Of a DNA stretch of 64,000 nt, positions 14,401 to 25,744 are shown one piece after another. The notes beneath the pieces were generated by a model that saw only the letters and a program-made list of their open reading frames with translations, was not told where the DNA came from and did no database searches. The DNA lies in NCBI GenBank assembly GCA_014058105.1, contig JACGCM010000276.1, positions 1 through 64,000 on the forward strand, given 5' to 3'. Each line of letters starts with the position of its first letter. Position 1 is the first letter of the stretch. The translations under genes were made by a program, and so were the position numbers. Origin of the DNA: Kingdonia uniflora (lineage: Eukaryota; Streptophyta; Magnoliopsida; Ranunculales; Circaeasteraceae).

Positions 14401-15484
14401 AACTGCTATGCAACCGCTACACTAAAGATCATATTTTTTTTCTTTTCATATTTGTGTTTCTAAACACCAATAATATCCTTCTAAACATTACTTAGATCTG
14501 AGACGAGTTTGAAATCATTCATCACCTTCAAGGGCCTGGATCTCATACGTGACTTCCTCCAGGTGCTCATTGATGCTAGTAACGGCATCTTGCACCCCTC
14601 TCGATAAACTTAACACTTTCGTTGGTTAAGAAATTATAGAACTACTGTTGGAAAGGGGTCTTTTTCAAAGTGCAACAAGATTAGGTCACCCTATTACATA
14701 AGATGCTCAATATATTGCCTGTTAGAACGAATTTGTTGAACATACCTTATCAAAGATGGGATACTCGCTTTGAAATGGAAACAAGCAAACTCTAAAATCT
14801 GCTCATTAGTTCCAGGCTCTTATCTGCTAAACTGATTGCAAGGGAAAACCACGCCACATCAAATGAAATCAGTATAGTTCATACATAATCAGTATATCAT
14901 CCAACAATAAAGGCAGATCTAGCAGGGTCAGCTGAGCAGTGTTATCCACTCTCACCATATGTAACATTATCCAAAACATTTAGACCATTCAAACCAAACC
15001 TGCAAATATCATCAGCAATTGGTACCACTAATTGCAAATGTTCTATAGAATACTAACACTTCATGAGAACTACTTGGCAAGTGTGGATCTTTCATTCAGT
15101 AGTTTCTGCTAAGAGAGATTTTATGTATATGGGGGATCTTCTTCGAGCATGTAAAGTTCACAATATCATAGAGATAGTGTGTGACCTATCAGGCTGCGGC
15201 ATTTAACGAGGCATGTCAAGTATCTACATACGATGAAAAACATGTTCAATCAACAGAAAATGAAAACATGTAATTCTAAGTCATCCCTGAAATCACCCAA
15301 AATCACAACTACATATTCAGCTAAAAACACACCTACCCATTTCTAACATGGAGGCTTACAAGTGCCCGTGTGTTTAATCAAACATCAAACTAGTAAATAA
15401 TTCGATTTAGGAGTACAGTTAATGAACACCTTCCTTCACCTCATCTGAACAAAAATCTCTATTTTAATGATTGCTAACACGAAT
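14401..15484. other. Intergenic stretch between satellite and CPN20
   Basis: Unique-looking AT-rich DNA downstream of CPN20. It holds one coding-like island at about 14530-14640 on the minus strand, where an open stretch reads VQDAVTSINEHLEEVTYEIQ before a stop. The look is of a coiled-coil exon, but I cannot name the family and see no convincing partner exon, so it is probably a relic. Nothing else recognisable. Confidence 0.4.
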
Positions 15485-18127
15485 TTATGAGAGTACGGCA
15501 AGAATATCAGATTCTCTCAGAGCTATGTACTCCGTCCCATCCGTGCCTTTGAAGTCATTTCCAGCATATTTGGAGTACAACACAGTGTTCCCTGCTGCAA
15601 CAGTTAATGGCTTCTTTTTGCCTTCTTCATCCACAGAACCAGGCCCGACCGCGATCACCTGATCAAAAAATTATGTTATTAGAAGTTTGACCTAGATTTA
15701 CATAGATTTAGCTAAAATGCTAAATAAAATTGCAAGTGAATATATGCGTGCTTCAATTAGAAGTTCAAAAGTACGTAAAATTGTTTTTAGAACTGTTTTT
15801 AATGTTAATCAGAGGATGAAGTTCTTAAGACAGGAAAGCATATGGTGGTATCTTTAGGTTACCTAATGAAATCCCTATTGTAGCCTTCCATAGAAATGTT
15901 CTAGATTATGAAGGCATTGGAGTTATTGAAACTAAAGCTATTTGCGAGCGGCTCGGTGATAAATTGGGGTTCAATACCCTATGTATACAATCAAACTCAG
16001 AGTTTGCACTGAAAGTTGTAAATGAAAAGTACAAGCATCCTTGGGCTAGTACAGCAGACTTGAGAGATGATAAAAGATCACAAATAACATAGACAGCTGC
16101 AAAGTCTCTAGCAAAAGAAGAGAAGGGAATAAAGTAGCAGATTATATCACATCAGAGTTGGAGATCATTGAAGATTATGTGTTCTTTCCTGATAGATTTC
16201 TTTCTGGACTTGTAAATTTGTGTACAGCTAATATCAATAACAAAAGATATCATCTTCTTTTTTTCTTGCTAGATAAACACGATTATTATTATCAGTATTA
16301 CTAATATTAAAAATAGGAAGATCATGGGTATTACTAATATAGAAAAAGGAACTACAGGAGCGAAGGAAAGACAAAAAAGAATGTACATCAAAAGCCTAAA
16401 GGAACTGCTATAGCATCATCAAATACACCATGACATCTCAATCCCAACTAAATTGGCATGCCATGTGCTAAAAGAGAATGTTAATAACAAGTACCACACT
16501 TACAGTTCCAACAGACTGTTTCTCCTTAGTAGCTTCTGTTAGTAACAAGCCACCAGCAGTTTTGGTCTCTGCCTCAGTAACCTGAAATGAAGAAGAAAGC
16601 AAATCAGCGTGAGGAGGTTAATTAGGCATCACACTGTTTATATGTTGCTTCTCATTACTCTATAATCACGTGAAAACCATGGTCTTTAGGTTAACATCCA
16701 GAAAGGGTCAAACCCTAAAACCTGGAAACAATTTAACATAGGGTATGGAGTGTAGTTTTTGAGATGTGATTCAGTGTGGCATAGTAATGTTGCTGTGGGA
16801 GGTTAGGAAAATAACCTCCCATCCCACACTCAATATGAACAATTATGTGTGTCTACGTTCTATTGTTAATACACCTACTTCCTTTAGAAAAACAAAAGGT
16901 TACAGGAAGAACCAAACCTTAATCAAAATACGATCATTCAAAGGCTTAAGATCCTTTATGTCTTCAGTCTCAAGAATTCCAACAATATCGTCTTCCTTCA
17001 ATATAAGATGCTTTGATCCATTAAAGTCAACCTCAGTACCAGCGTACTTTGAGTACACAACTTGAGAACCAGCCTACCCAGAGAAGAAAAAATGAAAATT
17101 AGTAACAAATATAGAAACATTGAAAGAAGAAATGTGAAGAGCAATCACCTTTACACTGATGTCAACTTTGTTTTTCCCAAGAGTTTTACCATCTCCAGTA
17201 GCAACAACCTCACCAGCTTGTGGCTTTGTCTGGGCTGTTGAAGGAAGCAAAATTCCACCTGTGGTTTTCTCTTCTGCGGTTTTGATTTTAAGAAGCACTC
17301 TGTCGGCCAAGGGCTTAATAGAAGTATACTGCAAAGTTAAAAACTAACAAAATCAATAGGAAGTAATTGTTCGCAGCATTCTGGCTTCTCTATCAAAATT
17401 CAAGTTGCAATAACAATCATAAGGAAAATATAAAGCCAACAAAATGATCTGGAAATACTCAGCTACAATACAGATTGAAAAACTATGATAACGAGAATAT
17501 GTTTCTCTTCTTCTCCCACATCGGGCTTACTAGTCAAGTTCAAGTAGACACATTCTGATATAATTACTGAAATCCCAAAAATTAATCTTTTAGGCTTTAC
17601 TGATAATTATAATTTGGACATCCTAATGATAGGCTTACTGGTAATAGCTCACAGTGTTCGTTACTTGAAGTATATCTGAGCTGCAGATCGTCCTAAACTT
17701 TGCAAATTCACTCATACAAATTAATTTTTTTAATGGAGATGATTTCAACTTCACTGACTTGAATGAATACAGCTTGAACGTAAGGGTGTCAGTTAAAACT
17801 TTACAGTACAAACATGTGAACACTAGCTTAGCTAGTGAAAATCGACATTTCAGCAATCCAATAAGTTTCAATCTTCTTCTTCATAAGTAGTGATTTCAAA
17901 TCCCTAATTACCCAATACTTGAAATCGAAAAGGGCAAATAATAATACCTTTGGAGCAACAACAGTTGCAGATTTAACAACAAGTCGTTGGAAAGATTTGT
18001 TCTTGTTGTTGTTGTTGATAGAGCTAAACAACGCAACGCGAGAAACAGCTCCTGATGAAGAAACCCTAACACTCGTACGAAGACCTTCAAATGAAGCAAT
18101 ACCACTTGTAATCTGTACTGTCGCCAT
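15485..18127 (-). CDS. CPN20: 20 kDa chaperonin, chloroplastic (CPN20/CPN21)
   Basis: Plastid co-chaperonin that caps the Cpn60 folding chamber. The predicted CDS joins five exons on the minus strand: 17948-18127, 17149-17328, 16918-17073, 16504-16581 and 15485-15658. All introns are GT-AG, all exons are in phase, and the product is 255 aa, matching the usual ~253 aa. Residues 1-50 form a Ser/Arg-rich transit peptide, with the mature part starting near VVKSATVVAPK. Two Cpn10 domains follow in tandem: YTSIKPLADRVLLK with mobile loop GGILLPSTAQTKPQ, then LKPLNDRILIK with GGLLLTEATKEK. The fused double Cpn10 layout is diagnostic of the plastid form. The start is the first ATG after a leader intron (18138-18216, donor gtgaga). 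The last intron carries a retroelement RNase H relic. Confidence 0.95.
15870..16260 (+). mobile_element. Retroelement RNase H-domain relic in CPN20 intron 4
   Basis: Plus-strand translation across frame breaks gives ETKAICERLGDKLGFN, then SNSEFALKVVNEKYKHPWAS and further on EGNKVADYITSE. This is the order of the plant RVT_3-type RNase H domain found at the 3' end of non-LTR retrotransposons. Stops and frameshifts make it dead. It lies antisense to CPN20, wholly inside the 845-bp intron 4. Confidence 0.6.
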
Positions 18128-18137
18128 TTAGAAATAC

Positions 18138-18216
18138 CTAAAACAAAAGGGATCTCTGATTAGTAATCTCAACAACAATTCAAATAATCACAATTCAATT
18201 TGAATTTGAATCTCAC
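18138..18216 (-). other. Predicted 5'-UTR intron of CPN20
   Basis: Reading the minus strand, ctgag|gtgaga at 18216 is a good donor and ttttgttttag|gtattt, ending at 18138, a good acceptor. Splicing would leave ten untranslated bases (18128-18137) just before the ATG. Leader introns are common in plant housekeeping genes; there is no transcript evidence here. Confidence 0.55.
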
Positions 18217-18427
18217 CTCAGAAATTGAAATTAGGGTTTGATTTGAGCTGCAGAAGAAGATGATAAAACCCTAGAAATGAAATCAATCTGGGTTTTATCG
18301 ACCAACAAGATAAGAAGACGTCTCTAGAAAGAACAAATAACACTACCCGGCCCGTTGCCATTTGCCAATACAGGCCCACTATAAATTACTACCCGGCCCG
18401 TTCGCGAATCGCATACTGACGGTTTCG

Positions 18428-18595
18428 AGAGAGAAGTTGTGATGGGGAGAGAGATGCCACGTGTATTAAAAAGTTTGGTTGGGCGCTCAACGATTCAGTG
18501 TCTAGGAAGTGATATATGAGAGAGAAGTTATGATGGGAGAGAGATATCAGCTGTAATTAAAAGTTGTTGGGCGCTGAACGGTTCAGCAGTATACA
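18428..18595. repeat. Direct repeat upstream of CPN20, period ~92 bp
   Basis: The segment beginning gagagagaagttgtgatggg at 18428 is repeated at about 18519 as gagagagaagttatgatggg. Both copies continue through a similar ggttgggcgctcaacgattc / gttgggcgctgaacggttc stretch. The first copy contains ccacgtgt, a G-box-like core. The region lies just upstream of the CPN20 leader, so it may be a duplicated promoter element, but that is inference. Confidence 0.55.
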
Positions 18596-18849
18596 CATAC
18601 TCCTCGCCAAATTCAGGTTTCGCATACTTTAGAGGAGCATACTCACCCCCATACCCCTGTGGGTTTTTTGTAAAAGTATGAGAAAGCCTTAAATCATACT
18701 CTTCTTCTTCTGTTGAGAAGGTGCTCTTAGTAATAATAAAAATTAAAATTCGGAGAAAACACAGACTACACACAAGAAGTTAAATAGAAACAACTTAATC
18801 CATTAAAAATCTAACCCAATAAATATAATAATGCTGATTCGAGGTACGC

Positions 18850-19465
18850 TTCATTGAAGCTTTTCTCTCATGGCTCCTTTTTTGTAAGCTATTCTAAACA
18901 TAGTTACTATGTCTTCTACCTTCGCTGATTTTATAGCTAACAATGCGTTCTAAGACGACTCTTCTCTTCGATGCTCTACTCAATACATTTAATTAACGAG
19001 ATTCATTTCAGTTGCACCAACTTCTGGACCAGATAGTAGATGTCCGTCTCATTTCTGCGACGATGTTACAACTTTTAGAGCTTCATGCACATGATAGCCA
19101 AAAACTGGAATTCAAGCTTGAGCTAAGCTAACCATTCTAACATCTGATGCTGCACTATGTTGCTGTTGCTTTTACTCAGAAAATATACGATCAGATTATA
19201 GCTCTGGAGATCTACCAGCCATGGTGACAAGGCGTTCCAGTCCAAAATCCCAGATGAGGGGCTCCGTAACATTCCCTCGGAGCACATTGTTCCAATTTGA
19301 TTCTCCATGAATACACTTCTTAGTATAGAATTCATACAAATATGCCAACCCTTTGCTTCTCCTTTCATGATTCTTACGGATCACGATCTTTTCCTTCCAG
19401 CCTTCCCTGCAACGAGCAAATAAATTAGTAACTAATGTATATGATATAACCAAACAAGAGGACAT
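18850..19465 (-). pseudogene. LRR receptor-like kinase fragment (ZAR1-like), decayed
   Basis: The minus strand reads RRSKGLAYLYEFYTKKCIHGE, then NVLRGN, EPLIWDFGLERLV and TMAGRSPEL. This follows the kinase catalytic-loop to DFG order of atypical plant LRR receptor kinases, where the loop reads HGD and is followed by DFGLGRL. Here HGD has become HGE. Further downstream, in other frames, YHVHEALKVVTSSQK resembles the family's YQAPEALK segment and SIEEK the later helix. There are several stops and frameshifts and no N-terminal LRR or membrane part nearby, so this is a 5'-truncated relic. Similarity is judged by eye. Confidence 0.6.
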
Positions 19466-19599
19466 ATTGAATTGGATCGAACTATATAATAAAAAATAAA
19501 CTAATCTACGGAGAATAAATTAGGGTGCAAATCTAATTTCCAGCACATAATGAGGCTCAATGAAGTCGACCAATTTCTGAGGATTTTCTATTTCAATGG

Positions 19600-20530
19600 C
19601 AATCACTAAAATTGGCTTCAAAGTTCAAATCAATCAACTTTGGGGATGTAAATCTCTTTTTCTTTTTTTTGACTGCCCATATTCTAAGTGTCTGGTCAAG
19701 AATTCTAAACTAGCTAAACATTTCCAGACCAGTACATTACATAGGTGGAGTGAAGAAATTAACTGGGCTATAAGGATTAAGAACCCTGACATTGCCAAAG
19801 TTGTAAGGGTTGCTCTTCCTACACCCATCTATCACCTCTGGGAAGAAAGGAACAGGAGACACTTTCAAAGAACAAGCAGAACAGTTGAAGAGAGATACCA
19901 CATAGTGAAGGATGAACTGTCAATTTATTGTAGCAACTCTACACACAAGTTTCTGGGATCCTCTTCAACAAATAATGCTCTTATCAATCGGGGAATAAAT
20001 CCAATTATGAAGCAGCCTTAAATCATCAAATGGGTCAGTTATCCCATACAAAGGCATCTCATTGTTGTTAATTGTGATGGACGTAAATCTGGTATATGGA
20101 AAGCTTGTGGATGAATTGCTAAATTTAAAAATAGATTCTCATTGTGTTCCTTCAATGGCGATGCTGAAGAGTTTGATGATATTGCAAATATAAAGCTACT
20201 AGCTGCTTACTGTGGTATGAAATATGCTACCAATCTTGGTATGCAAAGCTACGAGATTATGACTGACCAAAGTCACAAAACAGGTGATGGATGGGAAATG
20301 CGATCCAGCATGGAAATGTGTTAGGATCAGTAGGCAAATACAAAAAATGAAAAGTGAAGCTGAAGACTTTTCATGAAATTCACACACAAACAAGGTAGCG
20401 GGGAAGCTGATTGCTCAGCTACGGAGAAGGAGTTAACTGAGAATAGCTTAATTTTTCCACAGGATTTCCTCATGATCTTACTCTTATTTGTGCAACTGAT
20501 AGTCTACTTTGTAAATTACCTAGAATGTAC
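19600..20530 (+). mobile_element. 3' part of a non-LTR (LINE-type) retrotransposon, inactive
   Basis: The open stretch 19596-20021 reads LFFDCPYSKCLV, then TPIYHLWEERNRRHFQ, the layout of the zinc-binding (zf-RVT) tail of plant LINE reverse transcriptases. It is followed, after stops, by an RNase H-like block (VNCDGRKSGIWKACG, IKLLAAYCGMKYATNLGM, YEIMTD) at about 20060-20280 and by HTNKVAGKLIAQL and FPHDLTLICATDSLL at about 20375-20520, which match the end of the second ORF of such elements. There is no intact reverse transcriptase upstream, so the copy is 5'-truncated and dead. Confidence 0.7.
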
Positions 20531-21033
20531 CTCACTGTATACATTTTTTTCATCATTGATAAAATCTGGTGGCAAAATTCAGCTTCCTTTTTCATAAATA
20601 AAAGAAAAGCAATTTAGTGGGCAACCTTTATTTCTTCTGCTGTTATCAACTTGTAATAGTGGCATAATTCTCGGAAGGAGCATAAACGCAAACATGGTTA
20701 AAAAGATTGCTCTAACTACCAAGCCTCAATAAATTGTTAAATCCTACATATCTGAGGAAAAATTCAAGTTTATTGTCTGGGTCACATATAAGCCGACCTA
20801 AAAAAAAGGCACGTGCGGAATGTGAGCTTTGTAATACTCCCTAGGGGAGTAGTTGGGCAAGTGGTGAAAAATTATGCGAAAGAACAAAAAGAAATTAAGC
20901 CGGCAGAAATGACTCGACCTTGAGTTTGAAACTTAAATTGGTCTAAAATCCATAAAGCTTAGAAGATGACCATTTGAAGAACACAAAATAAAACTCTAGA
21001 AGAGTGTACTTGAAGGAGGCAAGATTTCTGACC
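20531..21033. other. Intergenic stretch downstream of the PORR gene
   Basis: AT-rich sequence between the LINE relic and the PORR stop codon. The part next to 21033 should include the 3' UTR of the minus-strand PORR gene. I see no further coding or repeat signal. Confidence 0.4.
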
Positions 21034-22359
21034 TCAAGGCGATCCAGTGCTCTTATATGCATTAATGACCTCTCCAACCTCCATCTCGGAATCATCTGTG
21101 AAGGTACCATCCTCTAGATCACCCATGGCTTGCTCATCTTCAATCTCGGTAACCACATTCTCACCTCCACCATTCCTCTCAATCAAATTATTGTCTCCTT
21201 CCATGTCTGAGAATTCATTAAATGTTTCGAGTTTCTTCTTCTTTCCTCGATAACCAATGAGGCGTTGTACCTTTTCCTTCCAAAGCACTATTGGACATTT
21301 CTCAATCAGCTCTGAACCTTCATAAGCTTCTGTCAAGAACACGCTAAATCTCTTCCCCCTCTCAGACACGTAGAATATCCCGATATGCTTCAAAAAAATC
21401 CTCATAAGCTTCTGAGGCATCACAAGTTCTTGTCTGAAGTGGGTGAGGTGGTCGGTAACAAGCCTCTTCTCAATAGTAAAGGTAAGTAGCTCATGCATTA
21501 CGGCAATCGCTCTCTTAACAAATTCCAGCGACCCAGGTTTGAGTTCTCGGGCATCTGCATAGGGAGATAGATAAGAACGTGCCTGGAAGTGTGCGATTTT
21601 TCCAGCATATTTGAAAATCCTCCTGTATGTTTCAGGAAACTTCAAAGGGAAAGGAAGCGAAAGAACCCCTGGGGTGAAATGATCCAAATCTGAGTCCCAA
21701 TCTCTATTTGATTTCCTCTCTAACTCTGTCACAGCCCAACCTGGATTCCAAGAGACGAGTTTCAAGTAGTCGACACCACCAGATCTAACTACCCTGAAGA
21801 GTTCTGGGTACTTGCGTATCCAACGGCCCCTAAAGTCATAAGGTAAGCCAAATTCTCTTCGAAAATGAGCAATCTTATCAACCGCAAGCTGCTTATCCAC
21901 CGTCATCATCAAGAACCTTGTAACATACTCGGCCGCTTTATCACTATGTTCTTCCAAGATTTTTATCTCCTCGTCTACCAACTCTTCCGCTTCCCTTGTC
22001 AATCCACACCAAGTTACTTTCTTTTGATCCTTATATAGTTCAAACAGTTTAGGAGACTTCCGCAAGAAGTCCGCTGTGCTATGTGGCTTTTGCAAGTTAA
22101 TTTGCCTCCTATATTGTTCCAATTCTCTAACAGGTATAACCTCCTGTGGTTCTTTCCTTAAAACCTCCATTATAAATAATACCTTGGAGATTATCTTCCA
22201 CTTTTCTGTTACTATTTCAAGATCATGTACCCTCATGTTCCTGCTTCGATCCTGAACACGTCTACTTGTCGTCATTAAACGCCTCTCCCATGGACAAGAT
22301 TCTATATACCCATTTGTCGAAATGGCGAAAAATCGCCTTTTTATACTAAATTTGTTCAT
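21034..22359 (-). CDS. PORR-domain organelle RNA-binding protein (WTF1/RPD1-like)
   Basis: A single uninterrupted ORF of 441 aa. The N-terminus (about 1-40) is rich in Arg and Ser, poor in acid and ends near RRVQDRSRN, as in mitochondrial or plastid presequences. Residues from about 45 to 365 match the plant organelle RNA recognition (PORR, formerly DUF860) pattern: FIMEVLRKEP, FLRKSPKLFELY, KIAHFRREFGLPYDFRGRWI, KYPELFRVV, KFPETYRRIFKYAGK, HLTHFRQELVMPQKLMRIFL and FYVSERGKRFSVFLTEAY. The C-terminal ~75 residues form an acidic low-complexity tail. PORR proteins assist group II intron splicing in organelles, and intronless genes are usual. I infer mitochondrial targeting but cannot exclude plastid, and I cannot assign the exact orthologue. 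The first ATG is used because the presequence follows it directly. Confidence 0.9.
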   Translation of the reverse strand: MNKFSIKRRFFAISTNGYIESCPWERRLMTTSRRVQDRSRNMRVHDLEIVTEKWKIISKVLFIMEVLRKEPQEVIPVRELEQYRRQINLQKPHSTADFLRKSPKLFELYKDQKKVTWCGLTREAEELVDEEIKILEEHSDKAAEYVTRFLMMTVDKQLAVDKIAHFRREFGLPYDFRGRWIRKYPELFRVVRSGGVDYLKLVSWNPGWAVTELERKSNRDWDSDLDHFTPGVLSLPFPLKFPETYRRIFKYAGKIAHFQARSYLSPYADARELKPGSLEFVKRAIAVMHELLTFTIEKRLVTDHLTHFRQELVMPQKLMRIFLKHIGIFYVSERGKRFSVFLTEAYEGSELIEKCPIVLWKEKVQRLIGYRGKKKKLETFNEFSDMEGDNNLIERNGGGENVVTEIEDEQAMGDLEDGTFTDDSEMEVGEVINAYKSTGSP

Positions 22360-22894
22360 GGAATCTGAATATATTGATTAAAACTGCGAGAGAGAGAAAC
22401 AGTCTCGCTATAATACTCAATTTCTACTAATGGGTTGCTCTGGAATGTGAGAATCACTTGTACTAGTAATCTAGTATCAAAGTTAAGAAAACCCAAATCA
22501 CTAAATTGCAATATCAAGTCTTAGCTGAAGCAATCACACACTCACTCACTCACCTTTGTTGTTCGTTGGGGAATTTCGACAAACAAGTAGGCTGCAATTG
22601 TTTCACCACTAAATTCGAGACTAGCGAGAGGGAGAGAACAAAACAAGCTCTGCGTAAGACTCGGCGCTTTTAACTCAAAAGAGAAAGCCTAATCATTTGG
22701 CATACTTCAAAACCACCATAAAATGGTGAATCAATTGGCAGTCTCAGACATCAATATTTTCTTTTTGGTACTGTTTGAAGAAAAATGATCAATGTTGTAA
22801 TTTATTTCTTTCAATATAGTTTTTGTAACGTTTTCCTGAGTTATAATATTCGAATATAACGGTGCTCCTCAAATGATTTCATAATATGTTGTGA
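22360..22894. promoter_or_regulatory. Upstream region of the PORR gene
   Basis: This stretch holds the presumed 5' UTR and promoter of the minus-strand PORR gene, with GA-rich leader sequence (ctctctctc on the gene strand) at about 22385-22400 and ctcactcactcac near 22541. I cannot fix a TATA box. No other gene is seen. Confidence 0.35.
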
Positions 22895-23680
22895 CATGTA
22901 TGATTTCATAAGTACAAATCGACAACCTAAGCTAGGTCCACCAGGACATGACAACCTAAAAACATTTGCAGCAACGTTTTCCTTCCACATCAACTAGGTG
23001 GGTGGATTAGTCTTTGTGGCAACCCACAACCCACCTTCCTTGATGACCACCCTGAAGGTGGATTTTTGTTTTAATTGGTACCTCGCAGTTAAGAAGTTTG
23101 TGACATATTTAGAAGTTGGATTTGTGACACGTGGATATATCTCGCTCCTCCTTTGTGCAATATAATTCATAAGGGATGGTCATAAAATTCACCTTGTTTT
23201 AGTCTTGAACTATTGTGGGGTGGATTGTGCTATAGGGTGAGATGGGTGAATTCACCCTCCCTACTGTTACATATGCTATAAAGAATGTTTGTGTTTCCAC
23301 TTGAAATCGTTGATAGATGAATAGGTTCATTCAGGAGTTAAATTGTGTATTTTCCTTTTTGTTGACTTACTTTCATTCAGAATTTTTTTTTTATTTTACC
23401 CGATTTAGCAGTTTTGAGTAAGCAACGAAAACTTGTTTACAAACTTTTATTTAGCAGTCGGCATATATGAGGCCAATAGTCAGCAATTTAAAGTGGAAAA
23501 TAAAAAATAAACACCTCCTTAAAATCATCATAGGATAATATTGTCCCAATAGTTTTTATTTCCTAAAACACTTGTATAAGGAGCTACTATATGCAACTTG
23601 ATGTGCAATGTAGGTACGGAAACAAATTGAGACAAATAGAAGGTCAACAAAAACGAAAGAATAGCCTCATAATGTTAGTT
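22895..23680. repeat. Diverged direct duplication, copy 1
   Basis: Three blocks match copy 2 (24650-25045) in the same order and orientation: gatttcataagtacaaatcg at about 22902, tccacttgaaatcgttga at about 23297, and cctaaaacacttgtataagg through aaatagaaggtcaacaaaaa at about 23562-23652. Copy 1 is longer because it holds an extra ~350 bp between the first and second blocks. Confidence 0.7.
22932..23283. mobile_element. MITE-like insertion inside duplication copy 1
   Basis: Copy 2 reads straight from acctaag into attgtttgtttatccacttg, whereas copy 1 has about 350 bp between the same flanks. The insert carries self-complementary ends (about aaacatttgcagcaacg against ctactgttacatatgct) and internal words such as ctaggtgggtggatt, ggcaacccacaacccacc and gggtgaattcaccctcc. 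These resemble the clear MITE at 51544-51895. Ends are eroded and no clean target-site duplication is visible. Confidence 0.5.
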
Positions 23681-24649
23681 CATTCTTGACCAACTGTAAT
23701 CTTAATTCTCAAACAGCCTGTAATCTCAACAACTGTGTTCACTAAGCATACTACACATTAATTGTCAGTCTACCAAATATCGACAATTTATTAAATATGT
23801 CATTGTCCATAATTGCTATAAGTAGCGTAGGGCTAGCTTGTTTTGTTGATGCACCATGTACAATGGACAAATTTTGCAATCCATGCATAGGGGTAATTAC
23901 AACATTGGCAAAAAAAATACGCATACAAGGGACTCCTACATAAAATTGAGCAGAAAATATCAAATTTTATGCAATTATATTAACAACATTCTTCTCTTCA
24001 CCACAGATGTGTAAGGGCTACATTTTGTTCTTCATGATTGTCTTATAACTTGTTCAAGTGGATTGACTGTAGCGTCCATTGTTGCATATGGCTTTCTCCC
24101 TTTGATAGAGATCCTTGGTGGGTTCGGATAGTTGGGATCTTCTCGCTTCTCCTCTAACCTCTTTTTTCGGGAGGAATGCATTAAAACTGTCGACCTACTA
24201 CATATTGGTTGAATACGATTGTCGATTTCAAGTTACTTCGACAATATTCAACAACGATCAACACCAGTATGCTGGACAATACTATGTCATCAAACACATA
24301 GACCGACAATTCATTGTTTTTCATTTCCCTCGTAAATTTTTAAAAATGTATGTAATTTTAAGAATTTAATTGGCTCTTGTAATCTTAATTTCTCTTCCCT
24401 CTTTGAAATTCAAGTTAATATAGAAAGAACATCATAGATAATTTGTACATGATAATCTATTTTCAGCCCTAAAAAAGTTCAATGTGCATTTCAAAGTATA
24501 ACAAGTACAATTATGAAGCAAGATAATAAACACCCAAAAGCCGATCTAAGACCAGAAATCGCAAAAAAAATAGATGCAGGTGTTGATTTTCAGGTCAAAA
24601 GGTTGGAGATGGTGAAATTGTATGGAGCTTTGGTTGCAGAGAGAGAGAG
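23681..24649. other. Intergenic DNA between the two duplication copies
   Basis: AT-rich sequence with no recognised gene. An 84-codon open stretch at 24115-24369 (+) matches no family I know and has no supporting features, so I do not call it a gene. Confidence 0.35.
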
Positions 24650-25045
24650 TGTGTGTATGATTTCATTAGTACAAGTCGACCACCTAAGATTGTTTGTTTA
24701 TCCACTTGAAATTGTTGACTGTGGAATGGATAGATGAATGGGTTCATTAAGGAGTTAACTTGTGTCATTTCTTTTTAGTTGACTTTGAGTTTTTAAGTTG
24801 AGTAAGAGCTCTTACTTAAGTTAGAGCAAAAAACAAACACTCCCTTACTTGCAGTATTTATTCCAGCATCGATTTTTAAATTTATTGTTCCTTGAGTCCG
24901 ATTTTGGAAAGTTTGCATCTTCTTATAATTACGGTTTCTAAAACACTTGTACAATGGGCTACTATATGCAACTTGGTGTGCAATGTAGGTACAAACGAAT
25001 TGAGGCAAAAAGAAGGTCAACAAAAATGGAAGGATGGTCTCTCAA
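24650..25045. repeat. Diverged direct duplication, copy 2
   Basis: Matches copy 1 through gatttcattagtacaagtcg, tccacttgaaattgttga and ctaaaacacttgtacaatgg...gaaggtcaacaaaaa. It lacks the ~350 bp insert and so records the pre-insertion state. Confidence 0.7.
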
Positions 25046-25180
25046 TATCGAGCCATTCAATTCCATAATGAGGACCCAAAAGAAGAAGAAAAAAACTAAT
25101 CGAAACTCCGGCAACTAAAACTTGGGAAATACCGACTAACATTCCTTCCTATTAACTATAAGACTAGTTTCTTTTGTAGT

Positions 25181-25744
25181 TCAGAAACTCCACAGGGATG
25201 AATCCTGAAATTGTTCAGGCGCATCATATTCCTCGGTGTAACTTCCCGGAGCAAAAAAGTCGGCCGAGAAGTCATCAAAACCCCCAAATGCATCAAAATC
25301 TGTCCCACTGTCCATTGAATCCGTATTCGTACTAGTCGTCATTGTATCCAAAAATGCCCAATCCATACTCAATTCCTCTTCCACAACCGATACCGAAGAA
25401 GTCTCATCTATTGAAACTCTACGCGGCTCTTCATTAGCAAACTGAGCAGCAGCAGCCTGAATCTCGGGTCGTGTAAGAGACCTTCCACCAGGTATATCCG
25501 GTGGCGCATCAGGAAAATTAAACTTAGCAGACTTCCCACGCAAGCAAAACAACGCGGCGTCAAATGCCCTGGCAGCTTTCTCCGCCGTATCATAAGAACC
25601 TAACCATATTCTCTGGCGACTATTAGGTAACCGGATTTCAGAAACATATTTTCCCCACTTCCTCTTCCTAACTCCTTTGTACAACTTCAACGAATCACTA
25701 CTACTACCACTACTACAACTTCTCGATGGCGAGGGCTTGATCAT
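25181..25744 (-). CDS. AP2/ERF transcription factor, DREB group II (ERF016-018-like)
   Basis: Intronless ORF of 187 aa. One AP2/ERF domain spans residues 22-78 ([43 protein letters not shown]). The IRLPNS and FCLRG variants are typical of group II (DREB A-5) ERFs such as ERF016-018. Such factors bind GCC or DRE/CRT elements in the nucleus and often act in stress or jasmonate responses. The C-terminal part is acidic and Ser/Asp/Phe-rich and ends in SSLWSF, a likely activation tail. It faces the paralogue at 27978 head to head across 2.2 kb, and both begin MIKP. A TATA-like stretch (atatatat, 25859-25866) lies about 115 bp upstream of the ATG. Confidence 0.92.
   Translation of the reverse strand: MIKPSPSRSCSSGSSSDSLKLYKGVRKRKWGKYVSEIRLPNSRQRIWLGSYDTAEKAARAFDAALFCLRGKSAKFNFPDAPPDIPGGRSLTRPEIQAAAAQFANEEPRRVSIDETSSVSVVEEELSMDWAFLDTMTTSTNTDSMDSGTDFDAFGGFDDFSADFFAPGSYTEEYDAPEQFQDSSLWSF

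Noticed and set aside
17635..17871. 78-codon ORF in CPN20 intron 1
   Set aside because: Lies wholly within the intron, without protein resemblance.
18528..18773. 81-codon minus-strand ORF upstream of CPN20
   Set aside because: Overlaps the tandem promoter repeat and matches no protein; the open frame is likely chance.
24115..24369. 84-codon ORF between ERF and PORR genes
   Set aside because: No family resemblance, no promoter or partner exon, composition like the flanking DNA.
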